A stretch of DNA of 64,000 bases, taken from Aphrophora alni. Its lineage: Eukaryota; Arthropoda; Insecta; Hemiptera; Aphrophoridae. The notes under the pieces are model-generated. The model did no database searches, was not told the origin of the DNA, and was given only the letters and a program-made list of their open reading frames with translations. Positions 48,201 through 60,360 of the stretch are shown here, in pieces (the first letter of the stretch is position 1; every line of letters begins with the position of its first letter). The stretch is from the NCBI GenBank assembly GCA_963513935.1, contig OY740774.1:84964890-85028889 (forward strand), given 5' to 3'. The position numbers and the translations under genes were made by a program.

Positions 48201-51200
48201 TTAGTTCATTATTTATGTATGAGTAGTTTTGTACAATATTTTTGACTGATTATTAGTTTCAGTATTTATGTACGAGACAGTTTGTGCAATATTTTTGACC
48301 GATTGTTAGTTTTAGTATTTATGTATGAGTAGTTTTGTACAATATTTTTGACCGATTATTAGTTTCAGTATTTATGTTAGGGACAGTTTGTGCAATATTT
48401 TTGACCGATTATTAGTTTTAGTATTTATGTATGAGTAGTTTTGTACAATATTTTTGAACTATTATAAGTTTCAGTAATTATGTATGAGAAAGTTTGTGTA
48501 ATATTTTTTGACTGATTATTAGTTTTAGTGTTTATGTATGAGTAGTTTTGTAAAATATTTTTGTCCGATTATTAGTTTTAACATTTATGTATGAGTAGTT
48601 TTGTACAATATTTTTAAATGATTAATAATTTTAGTTATTATTTATGGGACAGTTTGTGCAATATTTTAACCGATTATTAGTGTATTATTTATATATGAGT
48701 ATTTTTTTACAATATTTTTGACCTATTATTAGTTTTAGTATTTATGTATGAGTAGTTTAGTACAATATTTATGACCGATTATTAGTTTCAGTATTTATGT
48801 TCGGGACAGTTTGTGCAATATTTTTGACCGATTATATGTTTTAGTATTTATGTTCGGGACAGTTTGTGCAATATTTTTGACCGATTATTAGTTTTAGTAT
48901 TAATGTATGAGTAGTTTTGTAAAATATTTTAGAACGATTATTAGTTCATTATTTATGTATGAGTAGTTTTGTACAATATTTTTGACTGATTATTAGTTTC
49001 AGTATTTATGTACGAGACAGTTTGTGCAATATTTTTGACCGATTGTTAGTTTTAGTATTTATGTATGAGTAGTTTTTTACAATATTTTTGACCGATTATT
49101 AGTTTCAGTATTTACGTACGGGACAGTTTGTGCAATATTTTTAACCGATTATTATTTTTAGTATTTATGTATGAGTATTTTTGTACAATATTTTTGACCG
49201 ATAAATAGTTTTAGTATTTATGTATGAGTAATATTGTAAAATATTTTTGACCGATTATTAGTTTTAGTATTTATGTATGAGTTGTTTTTTACAGTATTTT
49301 TGACCGATTATTAATTATAGTTATTATGTATTGACATTTTTTGCAATATTTCAACCGATTATTAGTTTTAATATTTATGTATGAGTAGTTTTATAAAATA
49401 TTTTTGACTGATTATTAGTTTCAGTATTTATGTATGAGTATTTTTGTACAATATTTTGTCCAATTATTAGTTTCACTATTTACGTATGAGAAAGTTTGTG
49501 TAATATTTTTTGACCGAATAATAGTTTTAGTATTTATGTATGAGTACTTTTGTAAAATATTTTTGACCAAATATTATTATTAGCATTTATGTATGAGTAG
49601 TTTTGTACAATTTTTTTGACCGATTATTAGTTTAATTATTATGTATTGACTTTTTTGCAATATTTCAACCGATTATTAGTTTCAGTATTTATGTATGAGT
49701 AGTTTTGTACAATATTTTTGACCGATTATTAGTTTTAGTATTTATGTATGAGTTGTTTTGTACAATATTTTTGACCTATTATAATTTCAGTAATTATGTA
49801 TGAGAAAGTTTGTGTAATATTTTTTGACGGATTATTAGTTTTAGTATTTATGTATGAGTAGTTTTGTACAATATTTTTGACCGATTATTAGTTTTATTAT
49901 TTATGTATGAGTTGTTTTGTAAAATATTTTAGAACGATTATTAGTTCATTATTTATGTATGAGTAGTTTTGTACAACATTTTTGACCGATTATTAGTTTA
50001 TTATTTATGTATGAGTAGTTTTGTACAATATTTTTGACCAATTATTAGTTTTAGTATTTATGTATGAGTTGTTTTGTACAATATTTTTGACCCATTATAA
50101 GTTTCAGTAATTATGTATGAGAAAGTTTGTGTAATATTTTTTGACGGATTATTAGTTTTAGTATTTATGTATGAGTAGTTTCGTACAATATTTTTGACCG
50201 ATTATTAGTTTTAGTATTTATGTATGAGTTGTTTTGTAAAATATTTTAGAACGATTATTAGTTCATTATTTATGTATGAGTAGTTTTGTACAATATTTTT
50301 GACCAATTATTAGTTTCAGTATTTATGTACGAGACAGTTTGTACAATATTTTTGACCTATTATTAGTTTTAGTATTTATGTATGAGTAGTTTTGTACAAT
50401 ATTTTTGACCGTTTATTAGTTTTAGTATTTATGTACGAGTTGTTTTGTACAATATTTTTGACCTATTATGAGTTTCAGTATTTATGTATGAGTAGTTTTG
50501 TACAATATTTTTAAATGACTATTAATTTTAGTTATTATTTATAGGACAGTTTGTGCAATATTTTAACCGATTATTAGCTTTAGTATTTGTGTATGAGTAG
50601 TTTTATAAAATATTTTTGACCAATTATTAGTTTCAGTATTAATGTATGAGTAGTTTTGTAAAATATTTTAGAACGATTATTAGTTCATTATTTATGTATG
50701 AGTAGTTTTGTACAATATTTTTGACTGATTATTAGTTTCAGTATTTATGTACGAGACAGTTTGTGCAATATTTTTGACCGATTGTTAGTTTTAGTATTTA
50801 TGTATGAGTAGTTTTGTACAATATTTTTGACCGATTATTAGTTTCAGTATTTATGTTAGGGACAGTTTGTGCAATATTTTTGACCGATTATTAGTTTTAG
50901 TATTTATGTATGAGTAGTTTTGTACAATATTTTTGAACTATTATAAGTTTCAGTAATTATGTATGAGAAAGTTTGTGTAATATTTTTTGACTGATTATTA
51001 GTTTTAGTGTTTATGTATGAGTAGTTTTGTAAAATATTTTTGTCCGATTATTAGTTTTAACATTTATGTATGAGTAGTTTTGTACAATATTTTTAAATGA
51101 TTAATAATTTTAGTTATTATTTATGGGACAGTTTGTGCAATATTTTAACCGATTATTAGTGTATTATTTATATATGAGTATTTTTTTACAATATTTTTGA

Positions 51201-54200
51201 CCTATTATTAGTTTTAGTATTTATGTATGAGTAGTTTAGTACAATATTTATGACCGATTATTAGTTTCAGTATTTATGTTCGGGACAGTTTGTGCAATAT
51301 TTTTGACCGATTATATGTTTTAGTATTTATGTTCGGGACAGTTTGTGCAATATTTTTGACCGATTATTAGTTTTAGTATTAATGTATGAGTAGTTTTGTA
51401 AAATATTTTAGAACGATTATTAGTTCATTATTTATGTATGAGTAGTTTTGTACAATATTTTTGACTGATTATTAGTTTCAGTATTTATGTACGAGACAGT
51501 TTGTGCAATATTTTTGACCGATTGTTAGTTTTAGTATTTATGTATGAGTAGTTTTTTACAATATTTTTGACCGATTATTAGTTTCAGTATTTACGTACGG
51601 GACAGTTTGTGCAATATTTTTAACCGATTATTATTTTTAGTATTTATGTATGAGTATTTTTGTACAATATTTTTGACCGATAAATAGTTTTAGTATTTAT
51701 GTATGAGTAATATTGTAAAATATTTTTGACCGATTATTAGTTTTAGTATTTATGTATGAGTTGTTTTTTACAGTATTTTTGACCGATTATTAATTATAGT
51801 TATTATGTATTGACATTTTTTGCAATATTTCAACCGATTATTAGTTTTAATATTTATGTATGAGTAGTTTTATAAAATATTTTTGACTGATTATTAGTTT
51901 CAGTATTTATGTATGAGTATTTTTGTACAATATTTTGTCCAATTATTAGTTTCACTATTTACGTATGAGAAAGTTTGTGTAATATTTTTTGACCGAATAA
52001 TAGTTTTAGTATTTATGTATGAGTACTTTTGTAAAATATTTTTGACCGAATATTATTTTTAGCATTTATGTATGAGTAGTTTTGTACAATTTTTTTGACC
52101 GATTATTAGTTTAATTATTATGTATTGACTTTTTTGCAATATTTCAACCGATTATTAGTTTCAGTATTTATGTATGAGTAGTTTTGTACAATATTTTTGA
52201 CCGATTATTAGTTTTAGTATTTATGTATGAGTTGTTTTGTACAATATTTTTGACCTATTATAATTTCAGTAATTATGTATGAGAAAGTTTGTGTAATATT
52301 TTTTGACGGATTATTAGTTTTAGTATTTATGTATGAGTAGTTTTGTACAATATTTTTGACCGATTATTAGTTTTAGTATTTATGTATGAGTTGTTTTGTA
52401 AAATATTTTAGAACGATTATTAGTTCATTATTTATGTATGAGTAGTTTTGTACAACATTTTTGACCGATTATTAGTTTATTATTTATGTATGAGTAGTTT
52501 TGTACAATATTTTTGACCAATTATTAGTTTTAGTATTTATGTATGAGTTGTTTTGTACAATATTTTTGACCCATTATAAGTTTCAGTAATTATGTATGAG
52601 AAAGTTTGTGTAATATTTTTTGACGGATTATTAGTTTTAATATTTATGTATGAGTAGTTTCGTACAATATTTTTGACCGATTATTAGTTTTAGTATTTAT
52701 GTATGAGTTGTTTTGTAAAATATTTTAGAACGATTATTAGTTCATTATTTATGTATGAGTAGTTTTGTACAATATTTTTGACCAATTATTAGTTTCAGTA
52801 TTTATGTACGAGACAGTTTGTACAATATTTTTGACCGATTATTAGTTTTAGTATTTATGTATGAGTAGTTTTGTACAATATTTTTGACCGTTTATTAGTT
52901 TTAGTATTTATGTACGAGTTGTTTTGTACAATATTTTTGACCTATTATGAGTTTCAGTATTTATGTATGAGTAGTTTTGTACAATATTTTTAAATGACTA
53001 TTAATTTTAGTTATTATTTATAGGACAGTTTGTGCAATATTTTAACCGATTATTAGCTTTAGTATTTGTGTATGAGTAGTTTTATAAAATATTTTTGACC
53101 AATTATTAGTTTCAGTATTAATGTATGAGTAGTTTTGTAAAATATTTTAGAACGATTATTAGTTCATTATTTATGTATGAGTAGTTTTGTACAATATTTT
53201 TGACTGATTATTAGTTTCAGTATTTATGTACGAGACAGTTTGTGCAATATTTTTGACCGATTGTTAGTTTTAGTATTTATGTATGAGTAGTTTTGTACAA
53301 TATTTTTGACCGATTATTAGTTTCAGTATTTATGTTAGGGACAGTTTGTGCAATATTTTTGACCGATTATTAGTTTTAGTATTTATGTATGAGTAGTTTT
53401 GTACAATATTTTTGAACTATTATAAGTTTCAGTAATTATGTATGAGAAAGTTTGTGTAATATTTTTTGACTGATTATTAGTTTTAGTGTTTATGTATGAG
53501 TAGTTTTGTAAAATATTTTTGTCCGATTATTAGTTTTAACATTTATGTATGAGTAGTTTTGTACAATATTTTTAAATGATTAATAATTTTAGTTATTATT
53601 TATGGGACAGTTTGTGCAATATTTTAACCGATTATTAGTGTATTATTTATATATGAGTATTTTTTTACAATATTTTTGACCTATTATTAGTTTTAGTATT
53701 TATGTATGAGTAGTTTAGTACAATATTTATGACCGATTATTAGTTTCAGTATTTATGTTCGGGACAGTTTGTGCAATATTTTTGACCGATTATATGTTTT
53801 AGTATTTATGTTCGGGACAGTTTGTGCAATATTTTTGACCGATTATTAGTTTTAGTATTAATGTATGAGTAGTTTTGTAAAATATTTTAGAACGATTATT
53901 AGTTCATTATTTATGTATGAGTAGTTTTGTACAATATTTTTGACTGATTATTAGTTTCAGTATTTATGTACGAGACAGTTTGTGCAATATTTTTGACCGA
54001 TTGTTAGTTTTAGTATTTATGTATGAGTAGTTTTTTACAATATTTTTGACCGATTATTAGTTTCAGTATTTACGTACGGGACAGTTTGTGCAATATTTTT
54101 AACCGATTATTATTTTTAGTATTTATGTATGAGTATTTTTGTACAATATTTTTGACCGATAAATAGTTTTAGTATTTATGTATGAGTAATATTGTAAAAT

Positions 54201-56834
54201 ATTTTTGACCGATTATTAGTTTTAGTATTTATGTATGAGTTGTTTTTTACAGTATTTTTGACCGATTATTAATTATAGTTATTATGTATTGACATTTTTT
54301 GCAATATTTCAACCGATTATTAGTTTTAATATTTATGTATGAGTAGTTTTATAAAATATTTTTGACTGATTATTAGTTTCAGTATTTATGTATGAGTATT
54401 TTTGTACAATATTTTGTCCAATTATTAGTTTCACTATTTACGTATGAGAAAGTTTGTGTAATATTTTTTGACCGAATAATAGTTTTAGTATTTATGTATG
54501 AGTACTTTTGTAAAATATTTTTGACCGAATATTATTTTTAGCATTTATGTATGAGTAGTTTTGTACAATTTTTTTGACCGATTATTAGTTTAATTATTAT
54601 GTATTGACTTTTTTGCAATATTTCAACCGATTATTAGTTTCAGTATTTATGTATGAGTAGTTTTGTACAATATTTTTGACCGATTATTAGTTTTAGTATT
54701 TATGTATGAGTTGTTTTGTACAATATTTTTGACCTATTATAATTTCAGTAATTATGTATGAGAAAGTTTGTGTAATATTTTTTGACGGATTATTAGTTTT
54801 AGTATTTATGTATGAGTAGTTTTGTACAATATTTTTGACCGATTATTAGTTTTAGTATTTATGTATGAGTTGTTTTGTAAAATATTTTAGAACGATTATT
54901 AGTTCATTATTTATGTATGAGTAGTTTTGTACAATATTTTTGACCGATTATTAGTTTTAGTATTTATGTATGAGTTGTTTTGTACAATATTTTTGACCCA
55001 TTATAAGTTTCAGTAATTATGTATGAGAAAGTTTGTGTAATATTTTTTGACGGATTATTAGTTTTAGTATTTATGTATGAGTAGTTTCGTACAATATTTT
55101 TGACCGATTATTAGTTTTAGTATTTATGTATGAGTTGTTTTGTAAAATATTTTAGAACGATTATTAGTTCATTATTTATGTATGAGTAGTTTTGTACAAT
55201 ATTTTTGACCAATTATTAGTTTCAGTATTTATGTACGAGACAGTTTGTACAATATTTTTGACCGATTATTAGTTTTAGTATTTATGTATGAGTAGTTTTG
55301 TACAATATTTTTGACCGTTTATTAGTTTTAGTATTTATGTACGAGTTGTTTTGTACAATATTTTTGACCTATTATGAGTTTCAGTATTTATGTATGAGTA
55401 GTTTTGTACAATATTTTTAAATGACTATTAATTTTAGTTATTATTTATAGGACAGTTTGTGCAATATTTTAACCGATTATTAGCTTTAGTATTTGTGTAT
55501 GAGTAGTTTTATAAAATATTTTTGACCAATTATTAGTTTCAGTATTAATGTATGAGTAGTTTTGTAAAATATTTTAGAACGATTATTAGTTCATTATTTA
55601 TGTATGAGTAGTTTTGTACAATATTTTTGACTGATTATTAGTTTCAGTATTTATGTACGAGACAGTTTGTGCAATATTTTTGACCGATTGTTAGTTTTAG
55701 TATTTATGTATGAGTAGTTTTGTACAATATTTTTGACCGATTATTAGTTTCAGTATTTATGTTAGGGACAGTTTGTGCAATATTTTTGACCGATTATTAG
55801 TTTTAGTATTTATGTATGAGTAGTTTTGTACAATATTTTTGAACTATTATAAGTTTCAGTAATTATGTATGAGAAAGTTTGTGTAATATTTTTTGACTGA
55901 TTATTAGTTTTAGTGTTTATGTATGAGTAGTTTTGTAAAATATTTTTGTCCGATTATTAGTTTTAACATTTATGTATGAGTAGTTTTGTACAATATTTTT
56001 AAATGATTAATAATTTTAGTTATTATTTATGGGACAGTTTGTGCAATATTTTAACCGATTATTAGTGTATTATTTATATATGAGTATTTTTTTACAATAT
56101 TTTTGACCTATTATTAGTTTTAGTATTTATGTATGAGTAGTTTAGTACAATATTTATGACCGATTATTAGTTTCAGTATTTATGTTCGGGACAGTTTGTG
56201 CAATATTTTTGACCGATTATATGTTTTAGTATTTATGTTCGGGACAGTTTGTGCAATATTTTTGACCGATTATTAGTTTTAGTATTTATGTGTAAAATAG
56301 TTTGTGCAATATTTTGAAAAATATTAGTTTAATATTTGTGTGTGAGAAAATTTGTGCAATATTTTGACAAATTAATAATTATAGTATTTATGTATGAGAA
56401 AGTTAGTGCAATCTTTTGACCGATTATTAATTTTAGTATTTATGTATGGGACAGTTTGCGCAAAATTTTTACATACGGTACTATTAGTTTTAGTATTTAT
56501 GTGATAGAAAGTTTGTACAATATTTTGATTGATTATTAGTTTTTTTAAATTTATGTATGAGAAACTTTCTGCAATATTTTTGGCTGATGATTAGTTATAT
56601 TATTTATGTAAGAGAAAGTTTATGCAATATTTTCACTGATCATTATTTTCAGTATTTATGTATGAGAAAGTTTGAGAATATTTTGACAGATCATAAAAAT
56701 TTTAGTATTTATGTGAGAGAAGGTTTGTTCAATATTTTTACCGATTATTAGCTTAAAAATTTATGTATGAGAAAGTTTGTGCAATATTATTGACCGATTA
56801 TTAGTTTTAGTATTTATGTATTAGAAAGTTTGTG
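45226..56834. repeat. Satellite array, about 53-bp monomer
   Basis: About 11.6 kb of head-to-tail monomers. A common monomer reads gaccgattattagttttagt, then atttatgtatgagtagtttt, then gtacaatattttt (53 bp). Variants differ chiefly in one slot: gagtagttttgta, gagttgttttgta, gagaaagtttgtg or gggacagtttgtg. Roughly 220 monomers fit the length. The outer edges (45226-45500 and 56290-56834) are the most diverged, as expected for satellite ends. The frames are broken by stops, with no promoter or gene inside. The bases between monomers are not separated by unique spacers, so it is not a CRISPR-like array. Confidence 0.97.
46590..56280. repeat. 2479-bp higher-order repeat, about 3.9 copies
   Basis: Marker words recur at an exact 2479-bp spacing: gaccgattgttag-type sites at 48301, 50780 and 53259, and at 49041, 51520 and 53999; acgtacgggacag at 46635 and 49114. 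Each unit holds about 47 monomers. The approximate copies are 46590-49068, 49069-51547, 51548-54026 and 54027-56280. The fourth is incomplete and also lacks one 52-bp monomer near 54925, so that 53259 to 55686 is 2427 bp. Copies read as nearly identical, unlike the monomers within one copy. Confidence 0.95.
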
Positions 56835-56958
56835 ATGCTTGATTCCCATTTACCCTATGCTTAGTATTCTGTACCTGGTGCGCCTAAAGAAGTTTACATT
56901 TCATAAAATCTTGTTAATTAATTATTTACTTTTAATTGGTATTTTAATTTTGTTGCAG
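56835..56958 (+). other. Possible intron end after the satellite
   Basis: A short non-repetitive stretch ending in a T-rich tract and gttgcag, a plausible 3' splice site for the exon at 56959. Confidence 0.35.
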
Positions 56959-57185
56959 ATTCATTAAGGCAGCAATTTATTCAACAACGACGACATCAAT
57001 AGAAAAAAGTCCAATTGTTTTTTGAGTGTTGTATTAAAAAAGACTAAAACAGTAGTGCGAAAGTGTATTTTAAATATAATGTAATTGGATATATTATATG
57101 ATTCATTGTTATTTTAAAACAACATTTTTTATATGTACTGTATTTATAAATTTGTTACATCAATAAATATTTTTATTGAAATAAT
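56959..57185 (+). CDS. Candidate terminal exon (unidentified gene)
   Basis: After a T-rich tract ending gttgcag, one frame reads SLRQQFIQQRRHQ and stops at TAG (57000-57002). The two bases at 56959-56960 would complete a codon from the previous exon (Asp if that exon ends in G). A possible 3' untranslated region follows, with AATAAA at 57162-57167. The coding part is only about 44 bp, so this could be chance in AT-rich DNA; the evidence is the combination of acceptor, basic/Gln-rich peptide, stop and poly(A) signal in order. I do not recognise the protein. If real, the 11.6-kb satellite lies in its last intron. The end coordinate is an estimate of the cleavage site. Confidence 0.3.
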
Positions 57186-57734
57186 TGGCTTGCGTTTTAT
57201 TTTTAGTAGATACCAATACATTCTCCACTTTATAAAATATATTTATTTAGAAAGTCATTGCCTAGTTTGATGTCTGGTAGAGTACAGCGATTTCCTAGTT
57301 TAAACAGGAAGTATCAAGAGAATATAATGTTAAACGAGGTGGATGTCAACTGCAATTCAGTTTTCCATTCAGAGAGACCTCCTATCAAATCATATTCACC
57401 TGATAACAGGATTATGTCGTTTTACTAAAGTATCAAGAGAATATAATCTTAAAGGTGGTTGGTGTTAACTGTGATTCGGTTTTCAATTCAGATAGACCTC
57501 CTATCAAATCATATTCACTTGATAAAAGGATTTTGTAGTTTAAAGGAGTAATAGGAGAATATAATGTTAAAACAGGAGGATGTCAACTGCGTTTCAGTTT
57601 ACCAATCCCTATTGACCTGCTAAAAACTTCTATTCACTGGATACCAGGTTTTTGTTACTTTTCAATGTATCAGGGGATTATTTTGTTAAAAGAGGTGAAT
57701 GCAAATATGATTCAATCATCAGAGATACCATGAA

Positions 57735-57930
57735 TATTTGGGGAAGGGCAAGTGGCGGGGCTTGTGTAAAGGGGTATTGGCAAGGGGCGGAGCATAAGTG
57801 AAGAGGGATAGACAAGGGGCGTGGCCAGATTGGAAGGAGGGGCAAGGGGCGGGGCGTGGCCAGCTTGGAAAGGGAGGGACAAGGGGCGGGGCAAGAGTTG
57901 TAGGAAAGGGACATGGGGCGGGGCTTAAGT
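57735..57930. repeat. GC-box-rich island 1
   Basis: About 32-bp tandem units each with a ggggcgg core: sites near 57752, 57784, 57816, 57846, 57883 and 57915. This is far above the local GC level. The cores match the consensus of Sp1/KLF GC boxes. The small frames on both strands here are artefacts of the lack of stops in GC-rich repeats. Confidence 0.8.
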
Positions 57931-58336
57931 CATGCGGGCACACCCTCCACTCTTGTCCTCAAATATCCCCGACCCTACTGACCTTCTATCAAATCATATT
58001 CACCTAGTTACAGGATTTTGTTGTTTTAACAGAATATCAGGAAAAAATAATGTTAAAGGAGGTAGATGTCAAATGCGATTCCACTTTCAATTCAGATAGA
58101 CCTCCCATCAAATCATATTCACCGGATAACAGGATTTTGTCGTTTTACCAGAGTATCAGGTAAATATAATATTAAAGGAGGTAGATGTCAACCGCGATTT
58201 AGTTTTCCAATCCCAATAGACCTCCTAACAACTTCTATTCACTGGATAACAGGTTTTTTGTAACTTTTCAAGGTATCAGGAGAATATTTTGTTAAAAGAG
58301 GTCAATGCAGTTGTGATTCAATCATTAGAGATACCA

Positions 58337-58470
58337 TGAATAATTGGGGAGGGGCAAGTGGCGGAACATGAGTAAAGGGGGATTTGCTTTGGGCGGAGCA
58401 TAAGTAGAGGGGAGGGGCAAAGGGCGGGGAAATCGTGGATGAATAGGGACAAGGGGCGGGGCTTAAGTCA
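58337..58470. repeat. GC-box-rich island 2
   Basis: A shorter relative of island 1. Both end in the same module (cttaagtcatg, then cacaccctccactcttgtc), 538 bp apart (57924 and 58462), so islands and flanking 119-bp units were duplicated together. Confidence 0.8.
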
Positions 58471-59321
58471 TGTGGTCACACCCTCCACTCTTGTCTTCAA
58501 ATATCCCCGTCTCTACTGACCTACTATCGAATCATATTCACCTGCTAACAGTATTTTGTCGTTTTACCAGAAAATCAGGAGAATATAATCTTAAAGGAGG
58601 TTGATGTTAACTGTGATTCAGTTTACAATTCAGATAGACCTCTTATCAAATCATATTCACCTGATAAGAGGATTTTGTTATTTTACCGATTTATCAGGAA
58701 TATATAATGTTAAAGGAGGTAGATGTCAACTGCGATTCCGTTTTCAATTCGGATAGACCTCCTATCAAATCATATTCACCTTATAATAGGATTTTGTCGT
58801 TTTACCGCAGTATTCGGAGAATATAAACACAAAGGAGGTTGATGTTAACTGTGATTCGGTTTTCAACTCAGATAGACCTCCTATCAAATCATATTCACCT
58901 GATAACAGGATTGTGTTGTTTAAAGCAGTATGAGGAGAATATAATGTTAAAGGAGGTTGTTTTTTAATTCAACTAGACCTCTTATCAAATCATATGAATT
59001 TGATAACTGGATTTTGTGGTTTAAAGCAGTATCAGGAGAATAAAATGTTAAAAGATGTCAATCTGCCTTGATTCTATTTACAGAGTTATCATTAATCTTT
59101 CAACCCCAATAGTCCTCCTAACAAGTTCTATTTTCTGGGTAACAGGTTTTTGTAACTTTTGTAAGGATCGGGAGAATATAGGTATTTTAAAGAGTCTGGA
59201 TTTATTATTTTTTTTGTTTTGGAAATGTCTGCATTCTATTTTAGATTAATCGAAGCAACAGCTTTCACAGTTTTTATGTTGTGGGAAGTGCTGCCTTTTA
59301 CCAGACATCAAACCAAGCAAT

Positions 59322-60109
59322 AATTAACTCAGTTTATATGGCTGGGAAGTACAGCACTGTACCATACATTTCCTGCAAAAGTATTGCTACCTGCGAGACA
59401 ACTTTTTTTCTGTAGGAAACAGGAAATGTGTTAGGAATAACTCAATAAATTTAAAAAGATATTTTTCTGTTATTTCACATTTATTCATTAAACAATTTTT
59501 TATGATTACAATTTTGCAAATATATTTACTTCCTAGTACATGCAATGATTGGTAAATAATAATTGTATATATATAATACATCTCACTACATAACCACTTG
59601 TAGTTTTAAACAATTGACATAAAACCATATAATTTTTGTTTCTCCACTATCATAAAACCAAACACAACACTGAACTCTTGTTTACAGATGTGTAACAAAT
59701 CGTATCTTCTGAAACAACAGAATAGAGAACTATAAGAAAATCTGCAAATACATTAAAATAAACAAGGTAAAAACATTAAACTACATTAACTCATACAAAA
59801 CTAAATAACAGACAAATAATTTTCATAAGCTTTTCTCTAACATGCCGGATTGGGAGATACACACCCAAAGTTTTACTTCCTTGTAACAGTAAAGGATTAT
59901 AGGCGAAGGATGTGAAATGGTATCTTAAAGCGTTCCGAGATATTTGGATGAATTGTTACAGAGTTACGAGCATTTAATAAAAATGTATTGCATTTGAAAC
60001 GGGCATTTTTATACATTTCAAACTGCAATATCTCTCAAATGCATTAAACTGTGAAACTCATTACCTAATTTAGAATTTTTTATAATATATATTACTTTTA
60101 AAAAAATAA
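59322..60109. other. AT-rich non-coding stretch
   Basis: No gene is recognised. On the minus strand, AATAAA-type words near 59475-59485 could serve as a poly(A) signal for the minus-strand exon candidate at 61.6 kb; this is speculative. Confidence 0.35.
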
Positions 60110-60360
60110 GAAATCGTCATCTTTCATAGGCTTACTTATAAATCACTCGATTTTCTGTAACCACAGTTATGTTCAGTTTATAAAGTCAAGATGTTTGTTT
60201 TTAAGTATTGAAGGTTCTCAAAGTTAGAAATTGTAGCAAGAAACTTCTAAGTAGAAAACCTTCAAATACTTTAAAACATCTTGACTTTATAAACTCTACA
60301 TAACTGTGGTTACAGAAAATCGAGTTACTTATAAGTAAGCCTGTGAAAGATGGTGATTTC
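60110..60360. repeat. Long hairpin, about 110-bp arms
   Basis: The arms 60110-60219 and 60254-60360 are reverse complements at about 90%, with a 34-nt loop. Long exact blocks include ctcgattttctgtaaccaca and gtttataaagtcaagatgtt. It is either a foldback or MITE-like element or, if transcribed, a long hairpin RNA able to feed small-RNA pathways. Confidence 0.85.

Larger units (their letters stand above)
57257..59321. mobile_element. Minisatellite array bounded by inverted repeats
   Basis: The left end attgcctagtttgatgtctg (57257-57290) is repeated in inverse orientation at 59288-59321 (reverse complement attgcttggtttgatgtctg...), with about 80% identity over 34 bp. Between them are roughly 14 units of a 119-bp tandem repeat, each containing words such as cctatcaaatcatattcacc, tgataacaggattttgt and gagaatataatgttaaa. 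The unit length was measured from successive cctatcaaat words at 57381 and 57500. Two GC-rich islands interrupt it. The arrangement suggests a non-autonomous DNA transposon whose interior expanded into a minisatellite. I found no clear target duplication. Confidence 0.65.

Noticed and set aside
56557..56751. 64-codon frame at the satellite edge
   Set aside because: The frame is translated satellite monomers (a FSIYVRE.LFNIFTD-like repeat) and starts and ends within the repeat.
45226..56834. CRISPR array
   Set aside because: The repeats are contiguous 53-bp monomers with no unique spacers, in eukaryotic-type DNA, and no cas genes are present.
57678..58007. Overlapping frames of 60-78 codons on both strands in the GC-box island
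   Set aside because: GC-rich tandem repeats lack stop codons in several frames at once; compositionally they are Pro/Leu/Arg repeats.
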